A stretch of DNA of 64,000 bases from Lactifluus volemus. Lineage: Eukaryota > Basidiomycota > Agaricomycetes > Russulales > Russulaceae. Within the stretch, counting starts at the first letter, position 1, and every line of letters begins with the position of its first letter. The DNA is taken from positions 85,747-149,746 of the forward strand of contig WTXI01000081.1 in the NCBI GenBank assembly GCA_022376515.1. The letters run 5' to 3'. Below, piece after piece: positions 1 through 8,595 of the stretch. The notes under the pieces were generated by a model that ran no database searches, had not been told where the DNA came from, and saw nothing but the letters and a program-made list of their open reading frames with translations. A program made the position numbers and the translations under genes.

Positions 1-1
1 G

Positions 2-1453
2 CATCAGGAAAATCCAGAAAAAACTTAGTCAGCTTAACTAGCTTATTTCATTTTTAAGCCTGTCAAGTTGCTCAAGCTGCTTATTTTTTACTTAGAAAAT
101 GAGTATGTAAAACAAGTAAGCAAATCAAGGCCAAAGACAAGCACATTAAGTAATTAAGATGTGTAAGACACTTAAGACAAGCAAAACAGAAATAAAAAAT
201 TAATTTATGTAATTTAACTAAAGTCCGAAAAAAAATATGCTAAGTCGCGACTCGCGAAATTTTCGCTAAGTCGTTACAGTGGGTGTATTATTTACTACTG
301 TTTGCACAATGTTGATTTTCGTGCCTCTCGAGTCTGCCGCCCCTTTCCATCTCTCCCTCTATCCCGCTCCGTCGTTGTCTGCCTCGCCCCAACACGTCCC
401 ACCGCTGCCTCCTCCGCGTCCCCTCCTTCTCTGCCCCTGCCTCTGCCTCCTTCTCTGCCTCCCTCTCTGCCTCCCTCTCTGGCTCTGGCTCTGGCTCTTG
501 TTCTGGCTCTGCCTCTTCGCGTCGTCATGCGCCTCCTGTGCCCGCGCCTCCCCCACCGCTTTTGTTTCCTCTTGGATCCACTGCCAATGTGAGGCAGTCT
601 ACGTTGTCGCGCTGCCTGCGCCGACGTCCTGGTACGTTATCACGCTGCCTGCCCCGCCTCAACGCGAACTGACTTTTTTTTTCTTTTTTTTCGTCGCCTC
701 CTCCTTGACTACCTCCTCCCGCGCTGCCGCCTCTGCTGCCTGGACCACCACCCCCTGCGCCTCCTCCTCCTACGTCTCGCGCCTCCTCCCGTGCCTCCTC
801 CCGCGCCTCCCGTGCCTCCTCCCACGTCCCGCGCCTTCTCCTGCGCTTCCTCCTGCGCTTCCTCGCTCCCTCGTGCCCCGCGCCTCCTGTGCGTCCCGTG
901 CGTTCTCTCGCGCCTCCCGCGCGCCTCGCCTCCTCCCGCGCGCCTCGCCTCCTCCCACGTGCCTCGCCTCCTCCCGCGCGTTCTCTCTCGCCTCCCATGC
1001 GCCTCGCCTCCGCCCGCGCGTTCTCTCGCGCCTCCCACGCCCCACGCCCCCTCCCGCGCCCCCTCCCGCGCCTCCTCCCGTGCCTCCACCACCACCACCA
1101 CCTCCCTGTGGCCCTGCAGCCCCCACCCCTGCCAGGGCTGTTCCACCAAGACTGGTGGAACCATTGTCTCCTGTATATAGTCATGTTGTAGTTTAGCTCA
1201 ATATATGATTTTTATTGCCCTAAATCTGTGTGCTTGAAAACTTTTGGTAAGCACAGATCTAAGCTGCCATTTAAGTGAACTAAGCCCAAAATAAGCATCA
1301 ATAAGCCCTGGCTAAGTCAAATTAAGGAGAAGACCTAGCTTAGCCTAAGCATGGCCAGCTTAGAGACATTTTGCTTAAAAGTGCTTAGAAGTGTTGTTAA
1401 GTCATATTAAGCATGCTCAAGCGCTGTTAAGAAAAACTCGGATTTTCCTGATG
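2..1453. mobile_element. CT-rich non-autonomous DNA element with short terminal inverted repeats
   Basis: A 14-bp inverted repeat bounds the segment: CATCAGGAAAATCC at 2-15 and its exact complement at 1440-1453. No transposase is encoded. The flanks (about 16-240 and 1240-1440) are A/T-rich and crowded with variants of CTTAAG, TTAAGC and CTAAGTC, which resembles the clustered subterminal binding motifs of hAT-type elements. The core (about 300-1190) is CT-rich low complexity. A second copy of core and right flank is at about 57050-58230. The right border directly abuts hAT transposase coding sequence, so the element may sit within that gene. The left target duplication lies outside the window, so the superfamily cannot be fixed. 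Confidence 0.6.
300..1190. repeat. CT-rich low-complexity core with a conserved hairpin
   Basis: Strongly pyrimidine-biased sequence made of imperfect CGCCTCC / TCCCGCG units. Long open frames exist on both strands here, but they are only Pro/Leu/Arg-rich or Gly/Arg-rich artefacts of composition. Near its end, TTCCACCA and TGGTGGAA (about 1140-1160) form an 8-bp stem with a 4-nt loop. The same hairpin recurs with small changes at about 57928-57948 in the second copy. Confidence 0.75.
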
Positions 1454-2986
1454 TGAGCGAGCAATTGATAGGCAAACCTCCAGGTACACATGCGCTCACC
1501 CTTTTCCTCCCGGTTGTCACACGATGGCTTGCCTACTACCTGTCCCTGTCACGCCTTCTAGCTGTGTCACCAGCAATGCGGTCACTCTGTCTCCGACGTC
1601 ACGTTGACTTGGCTAGATGTGCGGGTGCCAAGGCTGAGGATATTCGCAAGGCCAATACAATTCTCGCACTGGTTAATGATAGTGAGTTTTGGACAAAAGT
1701 TTATCGGTGCGTAATCTAGTTATACTATAATTAGTCTTGGCTTATCAAATACAGGATCTGCGTGCATCTTGAGCCACTCGCAATTGCTGCCAATGTGGCG
1801 CAAGCTTCACATACCCGACTTGATCATGTCCTCTTAATGCTTGGCAACCTATTCCGAATCTACTCTGACCCATCAGTTGAAGAACATGTTCAACAAAGCC
1901 TTCATGCAAGCCTTGAGAAGAGATGGAAGGCCGCTGATCAGCCTGTGTTCATTCTTGCCATCTTTTTCAACCCCTACATCCGCAGCTCTTGCTTCAACCA
2001 GTCTTATCTCCCCCGAAATCTCTTATATCAGATGTCAAGGCGCATGTTTGAAAGAATCTATGGTCGAGAGGCAAACTTGGACTTCTGGCAGGCATATATT
2101 GATTATGATCAGTCTGCGGGAATGTTTTCCGAAAGTGTAATGATGCTCAAGGAGTCAAAGGAAGTTCATGAGCGAGAGGTGAGTTGGGACCTTATTGGAC
2201 GGTCTGGGAATTGCCCTAATATCAGTTATGATTCTTATGAAGGACCGGGACATCAATCTTGTTAAAATCTGGCAGGGTATTGAAGATCGGAGCACTGGTG
2301 ACAACTTCAATGGCACGCAGGGCTTCATTAAACTTGCTATCCACATCCTATCAATCACCGCTAACTCCGCAGAGACTGAACGCATGTTCAGTCTGTATGG
2401 TATCATACAACGCAAGCTATGCACAAAACTATCTGTCCAATCTACACATAACATCGCACTTGTGAAGCAGGACATCCAGCGGCGTCACGTCGCAGCGGGG
2501 CATGTGCTCAGGCGTCCAAAAAAAAAATTGCGTCTCACATCCAACAGTGGCGACTCCAACACTTCACCAACCTCAACGAGCACGGACACCACAGTTCTAG
2601 AGGAAGTTGACACAACAGATGCACCACAGACATTTGACGGAATGATACAAGAGCTTAAAGATGACGCGGACACAGCTGACCTACCCGAAACTACTGCTGC
2701 CACTAGTCCCTTCTCGTTTTCGTGGTCTGACAGCACTTCACAGCTACCCATTCCACCATCCACACCCATTCGTGGCCATGTTTCACGGCCAATGGTCCCA
2801 CTAACACCCGGACAAATACGAAACGCGGCTGCCCGGTACCCAAAGACACAGATTCCGCTAAGGGACCTTTTTCGCTTCCCGGAGGATGGCCGTGGTGAAG
2901 TAATGGAGTTCTATTGGCACGGAGGGGAAAAGAATGTTGGGGCACAGATAGAACTTCATGCCCGGCTCGCGGTCAATGGCAATTGA
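1454..2986 (+). pseudogene. hAT-family transposase, 3' half (5' part missing)
   Basis: Three exon blocks read as the C-terminal half of a hAT (Ac-like) transposase. The first block (to 1706) has the TRWLAYYLSLSRL segment. An intron at 1707-1754 (GTGCGT...ACAG) joins it in frame to 1755-2178. A second intron, about 2179-2242, restores the frame of the last block. The last block carries the hAT C-terminal dimerisation signature, ANSAETERMFS followed by LVKQDIQ (about 2350-2480), then a low-complexity tail to a TGA at 2984-2986. The BED finger and first catalytic region are missing because the CT-rich element and the window edge lie immediately upstream. As seen here it cannot encode a complete transposase; the 5' half may exist left of the window. 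Confidence 0.8.
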
Positions 2987-3206
2987 GGGGCTCAAGTCAC
3001 TGGCTAGTAACTGGAACAGTTTGGTCAATAGTTATCGTAGATTCAATGCAACATACCTAATGTTACGGTTATGCGGGCCGCCCGGCCCATTTCTTACTAT
3101 TTTCCGTCTGATTTTCGACTTGTGTTGTGACCTAGGACCCCTTTCCTTGGCCAGCCCCTTCTGTTCCGCTTCTAGGGGCTGTGCGTCGCCGTTTTGGACA
3201 TGTATT

Positions 3207-3305
3207 TGACTCAGGGATCATGACTCAAATCTTGAGTCAGCGTTCTTGACTCAGATCTTGAGTCAGACGCACTGAGTCAGTTCTTGAGTCATCAGAACTG
3301 ACTCA
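3207..3305 (+). promoter_or_regulatory. Array of eight bZIP (AP-1/Gcn4-type) sites in U3
   Basis: Eight exact TGA(C/G)TCA heptamers occur in 99 bp, starting at 3207, 3221, 3233, 3247, 3259, 3273, 3285 and 3299. Degenerate versions (TTAGTCA, TTGACTT) follow. TGACTCA is the consensus of Gcn4/Cpc1 and AP-1 type bZIP factors. The array lies about 75-175 bp upstream of the TATA box. Two older LTRs at 62113-64000 keep the array. Activation by a starvation or stress bZIP factor is inference. Confidence 0.8.
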
Positions 3306-3380
3306 GGTCCTTAGTCAATAGTCTTGACTTCGCTACTGTACTGTGACCTTTGTAGGATAGTTGGCTGGCCCTCTGTACGC

Positions 3381-3424
3381 ATAAATAGGGCCCTGTAGAC
3401 GAGCTAAAGCCCCAGCTTCAGCTT
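3381..3424 (+). promoter_or_regulatory. LTR core promoter and inferred transcript start
   Basis: ATAAATA at 3381-3387 is a TATA box. The 11 nt at 3414-3424 (AGCTTCAGCTT), about 30 bp downstream, are the exact complement of the priming site at 3996-4006. In Tf1 the first 11 nt of the mRNA pair with the priming site, so transcription is inferred to start at or very near 3414. Confidence 0.75.
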
Positions 3425-3995
3425 CGTCTAGAATCGCAGTTCATTGTCTCCTGCTCACACTCGCATCGCATCTTCCTCTCTTCTTGTGAATCCCCTCTTC
3501 GTACCTTGATCCAGGTACTTCGCGCCACGATCAGACATCTGTGAATTTGTTCCATTTCCTTGAAACAAGTTCCCAGATGCCTGAACCCTAATACGAACGC
3601 GCTGTGAGAAGTAGTCTCACTTCTCACCTCGCGTCCGCGTCACAAACCTTAGTTCAACCTCTCACGAGTGTCCTTGGAAGGCGAGACTCTCTTGCATTCC
3701 AATTACACTCGCGCCCGTGTTGCGGTTGAACCTACACATCGTCATTTATCCATCTGCCACCGTCTATCCTTTTTAGGAACGGTAACTCCGACCATCGCGT
3801 GCGCCGGCCCGTACTAACCGCCTCACGCGATACGAACCTCCGAGAGTTCGCACAGTCAAGTCTACTCCTCTGGGACCTTGTCTGCGCGTGCTAGAATCGA
3901 CTATTTGGTGTTGCTAGTCCTGTCCGACTCGCCACAGCAAATAGCCAACCAGAACGAAGCTCACTTCGAGCCACGGTCCCTGCGAACCGTGACAT

Positions 3996-4006
3996 AAGCT
4001 GAAGCT
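3996..4006 (+). other. Self-priming primer-binding site
   Basis: AAGCTGAAGCT begins 2 nt after the 5' LTR and is perfectly complementary over 11 nt to AGCTTCAGCTT at 3414-3424. The match stops on both sides. This is the Tf1/sushi self-priming arrangement rather than a tRNA primer; I saw no resemblance to an initiator-tRNA 3' end. Confidence 0.8.
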
Positions 4007-4181
4007 CTTCCCCTCCACTTCTTCGTCACAAGAAGTGTACCCCGAACGAACCAAACCGTTGCCCACTTTCTTTTCAGGCCGAGAAAGTGTGTGCCAGAGT
4101 GCACAGAAATTTTTCGTTCCTCTTGCTAGAGTGAACAACTTATAGGCTACTGAGACCGCTCCTCTTGCGAAGAGTGGGCGA

Positions 4182-6107
4182 TTGATCGACAAAACGGCTT
4201 CCATAACTGTTGGTTGGACCTCAGAAAAGGGGAAGCTCAGCAGAGTCGAAACCAGAGACGCACCAGACCTCCCAGACCACGTAGTTGGGCACGCCTTTTG
4301 GATAGAACGTCAAGAAAACCCCAAGCGAAGTGCCTATTGGGCTTTTGACAAAGGAGATCCACACGGACCCATCGAGTTTATCAACCAGAAGTGGTATCAC
4401 GTCGAGTGGTTCGATAAACAACAGACCTACGCGACGGAGATAGGGAGATACATCACAGACGACGACATTGCACGATTTGAACTCGGCTGGTGGAAACCAA
4501 GTGATCCACAGCACCCAGACTATCCAGTACACGCGCTGTCCTTGACACCGGCAGGCTCAGGATCTGGAAGTACCCCAGAGCGACCCGAAGCACTTTCACC
4601 TAGTGGACAGTTATTTGAACCGGTCTATCAAGCCGCACAACCCCCTTTAACCAGTGTTCCCCCGGGAATTCATCAGCAGCTTGAACCAACCTCGACGTTG
4701 CAAGTGCCCCCAGTACAAAAACAAATGGACTCACCATACTCCGACGTCAGCGTGTCAATGGTGACAGACCCAACCAGTGGAATGTTGGTGGATCCCACCA
4801 TGTTTCCAGCCGCCCTCTCCCCCTCTCCACAACCTCATCCTAGTGTGCCTAGTGGTAGTGCGTTCATCAGGTCTGCTGCAGTCAGCACTGCCATTACCGC
4901 ACCAACAGCACTAGCGGGCATCACAGGATTCAGCTCCTCTGGGCAACCTGGAGGAGGACCTCCGGCTGGGGCACAGCCGGGAGGAAGTGGAGGCGGTGGT
5001 GGAGGCGGCGGTGGAGGCGGAGGTGGAGGTGGAGGCGGGGGAGGAGGCGGAGGAGGAGCTCCCCCTCCGGGAGGACAAGCAGCAGGTGGTCAGCCACACC
5101 AGTCTTCAGCCCTCTATGGCACGATCCCTGAAATTTTCAATGGGGATCGTGACGACCTCGCACGTTTCCGCCGCGCCTTCTCAGTCTTTTGGGAAATGAA
5201 CCGGGACCACCCCTCCATAAGCAACCCTTATCTGCGGGTCCTCACCTGTATAGGAAGGATCCGAGGCAAGGCAGTTGACCAGTGGGTTGATGGAATCATC
5301 CAGCCTCTCATGAATGGAGTGGCGATGTGGCGACAGCATCCACACCACCTCCTAGCCACTGATCCCAACGATGAAATGGTTTGGACGAACTTCGACAACG
5401 CATTCAGGGCACAGTTTGAAAACACTGTGGCCAGAGAGGAGGCGTTGGGAAGACTGCTCACCCTGGAGATGCAGGGGGAGGACCTCAAAACGTACATCAA
5501 TGACTTCAACACACTAATCGCTCTCGCCAAGTGGGGTCCAAACGAGCAAGGAACCCTCCTTCGGTTCAAAGATGGGCTGAAGCGAGCCCTCCGCGAAAAG
5601 ATCATTGATTTTGAACCCACCTTGCCTGACACTCTAGCGGGATGGCAGGCAGCGGCCCTGAGGCGCCAAGGGAGGTGGATCGAAGCCAGAGCCACCTCTG
5701 GAGACAGGCCAGGCCAGGACTTCCGCCGACGCCTTGCTGCGGCCTTGGGGAGGTACCAGCCAGGCAGACAAGCGAAGCCACGGCCCTCAGACGCCATGGA
5801 CGTGGACGCCATTCGCACAGGGGGGCCTACCCCTGAAGAAAAAAAGAAGCTACGCGCGGAAGGACGATGCTTCTTCTGCCGCCGGCAGGGCCACATGAGT
5901 AGCTCATGCCCTGAGAAGAAAAAGGGCCAGCACAAGGACAGCAAGCCTGCACAGCGCCCTGCCGCAGTGCGGGCTGTCGAAGAAGAAAGAAAGGAAATCA
6001 CCCGCGACCAGCTTATGGACGGACTTATGAAGTTGTCTGACGACGACAAGGAACGCTTTATCAAGGATATGGTTGACTCCACCGACTCTGCGCCCCAGGA
6101 TTTTTGA
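4182..6107 (+). CDS. Gag polyprotein of the chromovirus
   Basis: Structural protein that packages element RNA into cytoplasmic particles. The frame is open from 4146 to the TGA at 6105-6107. Domains in order: an N-terminal region with a WYHVEW / FELGWW block (residues about 70-110); a Pro/Ser-rich linker; a long glycine run (nt about 4980-5060); a retrotransposon-gag capsid region (nt about 5110-5700) with FRRAFSVFW and LRFKDGLKRALRE; and one CCHC zinc knuckle, CFFCRRQGHMSSSC (nt about 5869-5910). No ATG exists in any frame from 3580 to 4724, and the first in-frame ATG is at 4725. Because the upstream part looks coding, the start is either near-cognate (TTG at 4182 is one option) or the AUG at 4725 giving a shorter form. 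The frame ends in GGATTTT-TGA, with protease in the -1 frame. Confidence 0.85.
   Translation: MIDKTASITVGWTSEKGKLSRVETRDAPDLPDHVVGHAFWIERQENPKRSAYWAFDKGDPHGPIEFINQKWYHVEWFDKQQTYATEIGRYITDDDIARFELGWWKPSDPQHPDYPVHALSLTPAGSGSGSTPERPEALSPSGQLFEPVYQAAQPPLTSVPPGIHQQLEPTSTLQVPPVQKQMDSPYSDVSVSMVTDPTSGMLVDPTMFPAALSPSPQPHPSVPSGSAFIRSAAVSTAITAPTALAGITGFSSSGQPGGGPPAGAQPGGSGGGGGGGGGGGGGGGGGGGGGGGAPPPGGQAAGGQPHQSSALYGTIPEIFNGDRDDLARFRRAFSVFWEMNRDHPSISNPYLRVLTCIGRIRGKAVDQWVDGIIQPLMNGVAMWRQHPHHLLATDPNDEMVWTNFDNAFRAQFENTVAREEALGRLLTLEMQGEDLKTYINDFNTLIALAKWGPNEQGTLLRFKDGLKRALREKIIDFEPTLPDTLAGWQAAALRRQGRWIEARATSGDRPGQDFRRRLAAALGRYQPGRQAKPRPSDAMDVDAIRTGGPTPEEKKKLRAEGRCFFCRRQGHMSSSCPEKKKGQHKDSKPAQRPAAVRAVEEERKEITRDQLMDGLMKLSDDDKERFIKDMVDSTDSAPQDF
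6098..6107 (+). other. Candidate -1 frameshift site at the gag/pol junction
   Basis: In the gag frame the sequence is CAG GAT TTT TGA. The heptamer G GAT TTT directly precedes the stop, and the protease frame opens in -1 (GGA TTT TTG AAG). This resembles the shifty heptamer of dianthoviruses. The alternative is one T missing from the T5 run (6101-6105): adding it would fuse gag and pol, as in Tf1, which has a single frame. Confidence 0.45.
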
Positions 6108-6871
6108 AGAGCTCGTGCCGCGCGACCTGGGTACGAGCCTTAGGACTGAAACGAATGTACATTAGCTATGCCAATGCCAATGCTTTGAATTTGCCCATTT
6201 CGTTTTCAAATGTCCACAAAACGGTCGCAGATGTCGCCTTAGTCGACAGTGGAGCCACGGAAAACTTCCTTGATCAGCGCACAGTCCGTCGATGGGGACT
6301 CAGCACTCATAAACTCCCTCACCCCCGCTACGTCTACAATGTGGATGGAACTCAGAACCAAGCTGGGACACTCACGGAGTACTGTGTTCTTCGCTGTGTT
6401 GTAGGAGACAAGGATACCCTCCAGCGGTTCTATGTCACCAATCTTGGCAAAGATCGTGTACTCTTGGGGCACCCCTGGCTCTCAGAGTTCAATCCTCGCA
6501 TCGATTGGGCCAAGGGGGAAGTGCAGAATGGAGGAGTACGGATCGAAACCAAGTGGAGGAAGTTTCAGCGCCCTCGTCAGATATACAAGGACAGGGAAAA
6601 GGAACCAGCACGCATTGATCGCACCAATGTGGCCCAGGAATGGGCCATAAAGGCGCACCAAGAGCAGGTAGCCAGTGGGGAAAAGCACGAGGTGCTGCCA
6701 CCCCAATACCAGGACTATGCGGACGTCTTTGACGAAGAGAAATCCCATCGCTTCCCACCTTCACGACCAGAGGATCATGCCATCGTCTTGAAGGAGGACG
6801 CCCCAGCTACCATCAATTGTAAGTCTATGCCCTCACGAGGGAGGAGAAGGAAGCGACCCAGAAGTTCTTGA
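6104..6871 (+). CDS. Pol part 1: aspartic protease and start of reverse transcriptase
   Basis: The -1 frame relative to gag. VALVDSGATENF (about 6235-6270) holds the DSGA active site of a retropepsin-like protease, followed by the conserved LLGHPWL flap region. The frame then runs through the PR-RT linker (YQDYADVFDEEKSH, then RPEDHAI) into the first residues of RT and stops at 6871. Around 6832 (CCCTCACGAGGG) one base is missing next to a C run relative to the expected RT entry sequence, so the rest of RT lies in the next frame. Matching LTRs imply a very recent mutation or a sequencing error. Confidence 0.85.
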   Translation: MKSSCRATWVRALGLKRMYISYANANALNLPISFSNVHKTVADVALVDSGATENFLDQRTVRRWGLSTHKLPHPRYVYNVDGTQNQAGTLTEYCVLRCVVGDKDTLQRFYVTNLGKDRVLLGHPWLSEFNPRIDWAKGEVQNGGVRIETKWRKFQRPRQIYKDREKEPARIDRTNVAQEWAIKAHQEQVASGEKHEVLPPQYQDYADVFDEEKSHRFPPSRPEDHAIVLKEDAPATINCKSMPSRGRRRKRPRSS

Positions 6872-8595
6872 AAGAGAATGAGCAGTGGGGATTCATCGAA
6901 AAGTCCAACTCTCCTTGGTCGACCCCTTGGTTCTTCATAAAGAAAAGAGATGGGAGTCTCCGACCCATCCAGGACTATAGGGAAGTGAACAGTTGGACGA
7001 TTCGAGATGTGTACCCCATCCCTCGCATTGAGCAAATTCTGGAAGCGCTGCATGGACGCACCCTCTTCACGGCACTAGACATTCGTTGGGGCTATCATAA
7101 CATCCAGATTCGCCCTGAGGATCGATGGAAGGCCGCGTTTAAGACTCCCTTTGGCCTGTACCAACCAAAGGTGATGCTCTTCGGCCTCCAGAACTCTCCA
7201 GCCACCTTTCAGCGTTGCATGGATCGGGTCTTCGCTAAGATCATGAACCGCTACCCAGGGAAGGTGTTTGTGTACATGGACGACGTCTTGGTGGCCACAG
7301 GGGGAGATGTGAAGGAGCACAGGAGGATAGTCCGAGAAATCCTCGAGATGTTCCGCCAGGAATCCTTCTTCCTCAAACTGTCGAAGTGCAAGTTTGAGCA
7401 GACCAGCATTGACTACCTTGGCATCCGCGTGGAACATGGGACTATCCGCATCGATCCCACGAAGAGGAAAGGACTATCTCAATGGCCTCGAACCTTGTCT
7501 TCAGTGAAAGAGGTCCGGAGCACGCTTGGTGTTTTGGGGTACCAGAGACCATTCATCCCCCACTTTGCACATCTTGCGGCGCCACTCACTGCTTTACTGA
7601 AGAAGGGACGACCATTCAAATGGACGGATGAGTGCACCAAGGCCCTGGATGCACTCCTCCAGATCATAGAGTCCGATCCTGTCCTCCAAAGACCTGATTA
7701 TGACCGCCCCTTCGAGATGGAGGTGGACGCGTCCCAGTATGCCACTGGGGCCATCCTCTACCAACGAAATGACAAACAGAGGCTCTGTCCAGTGGGCTAC
7801 CACTCCCAGACATTGAACGAAGCTGAGAGAGGGTATGACGTCCACGATAGAGAGCTCTTGGCGGTAATTCGGGGTTTGCGACGATGGAGACACTTGTTCC
7901 TCTCCTCTCCCTTCACTGCCATTGTGCACACCGATCATAATAATCTTCGATACTACCGGCAACCCCAGAGAATCAACCGACGCGTAGCAAGGTACCTCAG
8001 TGACCTTGCGGACTACAATTACAAACTGGTGCACCGCCCAGGCAAGCTGAACAAGGCTGACGCGCTGTCCAGACCACCAGGAATGGACGAAGGGAAACAC
8101 GATAACGAAAACACCCTTGTCCTGCCTGACAAACTCTTCGCGCGGGCAGCGGAGGTCAGTAGTCTCGAACAACAGGTTTGGGATTGGCAAGTACGCACAC
8201 CGAGCTATTTCGCAGAGCTGCATCGCTCCTACCCACTGGACTCAGTGAATCACCGCTGGGTGCACCAAGGAAGACCTGTGGTCGCAGACCAGGAGGATCT
8301 GAAGCGACAGATCTTGCATGAGTACCATGACCACGCCTTGGCTGGGCACCCAGGCATCGCCACGACGCTTCAGAAGGTGTCTGAGGACTACTGGTGGCCG
8401 ACGATGCGACAGTTCGTCCAGAACTACGTTAAGGGATGTGCAACTTGCCAAATGACGAAACCCAACACTGTGAAACCTAAACCACCATTGATGCCGATCA
8501 CTGTTGAACCGAAGGCAATCCCTTTCCAGACCATTTCCCTTGACCTCATCACCGATCTCCCAGTCTCAAGGGATATGACTCGATCCTCACAGTAG
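6868..8595 (+). CDS. Pol part 2: reverse transcriptase, RNase H and integrase zinc finger
   Basis: RT fingers and palm begin with NSPWSTPWFFIKKRDGS and continue to the catalytic YMDD box at 7273-7284. Gypsy-type RNase H follows, with DASQYATGAI (about 7726), the YDVHDRELLAV block and HTDHNNL. The integrase N-terminal HHCC finger is visible as H-x3-H (HDHALAGH, about 8329) and C-x2-C (CATC, about 8440). The frame ends at 8595 just after the first integrase Asp (SLDLITDLP, about 8535). One G is missing in the GGG run near 8572, so the core continues in the next frame. Confidence 0.92.
   Translation: MKENEQWGFIEKSNSPWSTPWFFIKKRDGSLRPIQDYREVNSWTIRDVYPIPRIEQILEALHGRTLFTALDIRWGYHNIQIRPEDRWKAAFKTPFGLYQPKVMLFGLQNSPATFQRCMDRVFAKIMNRYPGKVFVYMDDVLVATGGDVKEHRRIVREILEMFRQESFFLKLSKCKFEQTSIDYLGIRVEHGTIRIDPTKRKGLSQWPRTLSSVKEVRSTLGVLGYQRPFIPHFAHLAAPLTALLKKGRPFKWTDECTKALDALLQIIESDPVLQRPDYDRPFEMEVDASQYATGAILYQRNDKQRLCPVGYHSQTLNEAERGYDVHDRELLAVIRGLRRWRHLFLSSPFTAIVHTDHNNLRYYRQPQRINRRVARYLSDLADYNYKLVHRPGKLNKADALSRPPGMDEGKHDNENTLVLPDKLFARAAEVSSLEQQVWDWQVRTPSYFAELHRSYPLDSVNHRWVHQGRPVVADQEDLKRQILHEYHDHALAGHPGIATTLQKVSEDYWWPTMRQFVQNYVKGCATCQMTKPNTVKPKPPLMPITVEPKAIPFQTISLDLITDLPVSRDMTRSSQ

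Larger units (their letters stand above)
3061..3994 (+). repeat. 5' LTR
   Basis: Starts TGTTACGG and ends CCGTGACA, so it has TG...CA termini. By inference from the TATA box and the priming site, U3 runs from 3061 to about 3413 and R/U5 from about 3414. It matches 10597-11530 in length and in all stretches compared. Confidence 0.95.

Noticed and set aside
279..1196. A 305-codon frame and several antisense Gly/Arg-rich frames
   Set aside because: Pure low-complexity translation of a pyrimidine-rich repeat, open on both strands and without domain or splice features.
3418..3627. Minus-strand frame inside the LTR, repeated at 10954-11163
   Set aside because: It is antisense in R/U5 and present only because the LTR is duplicated; no family features.
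3995..4030. tRNA-primed PBS for the retrotransposon
   Set aside because: No resemblance to an initiator-tRNA 3' end, while an exact 11-nt self-complement to the leader is present.
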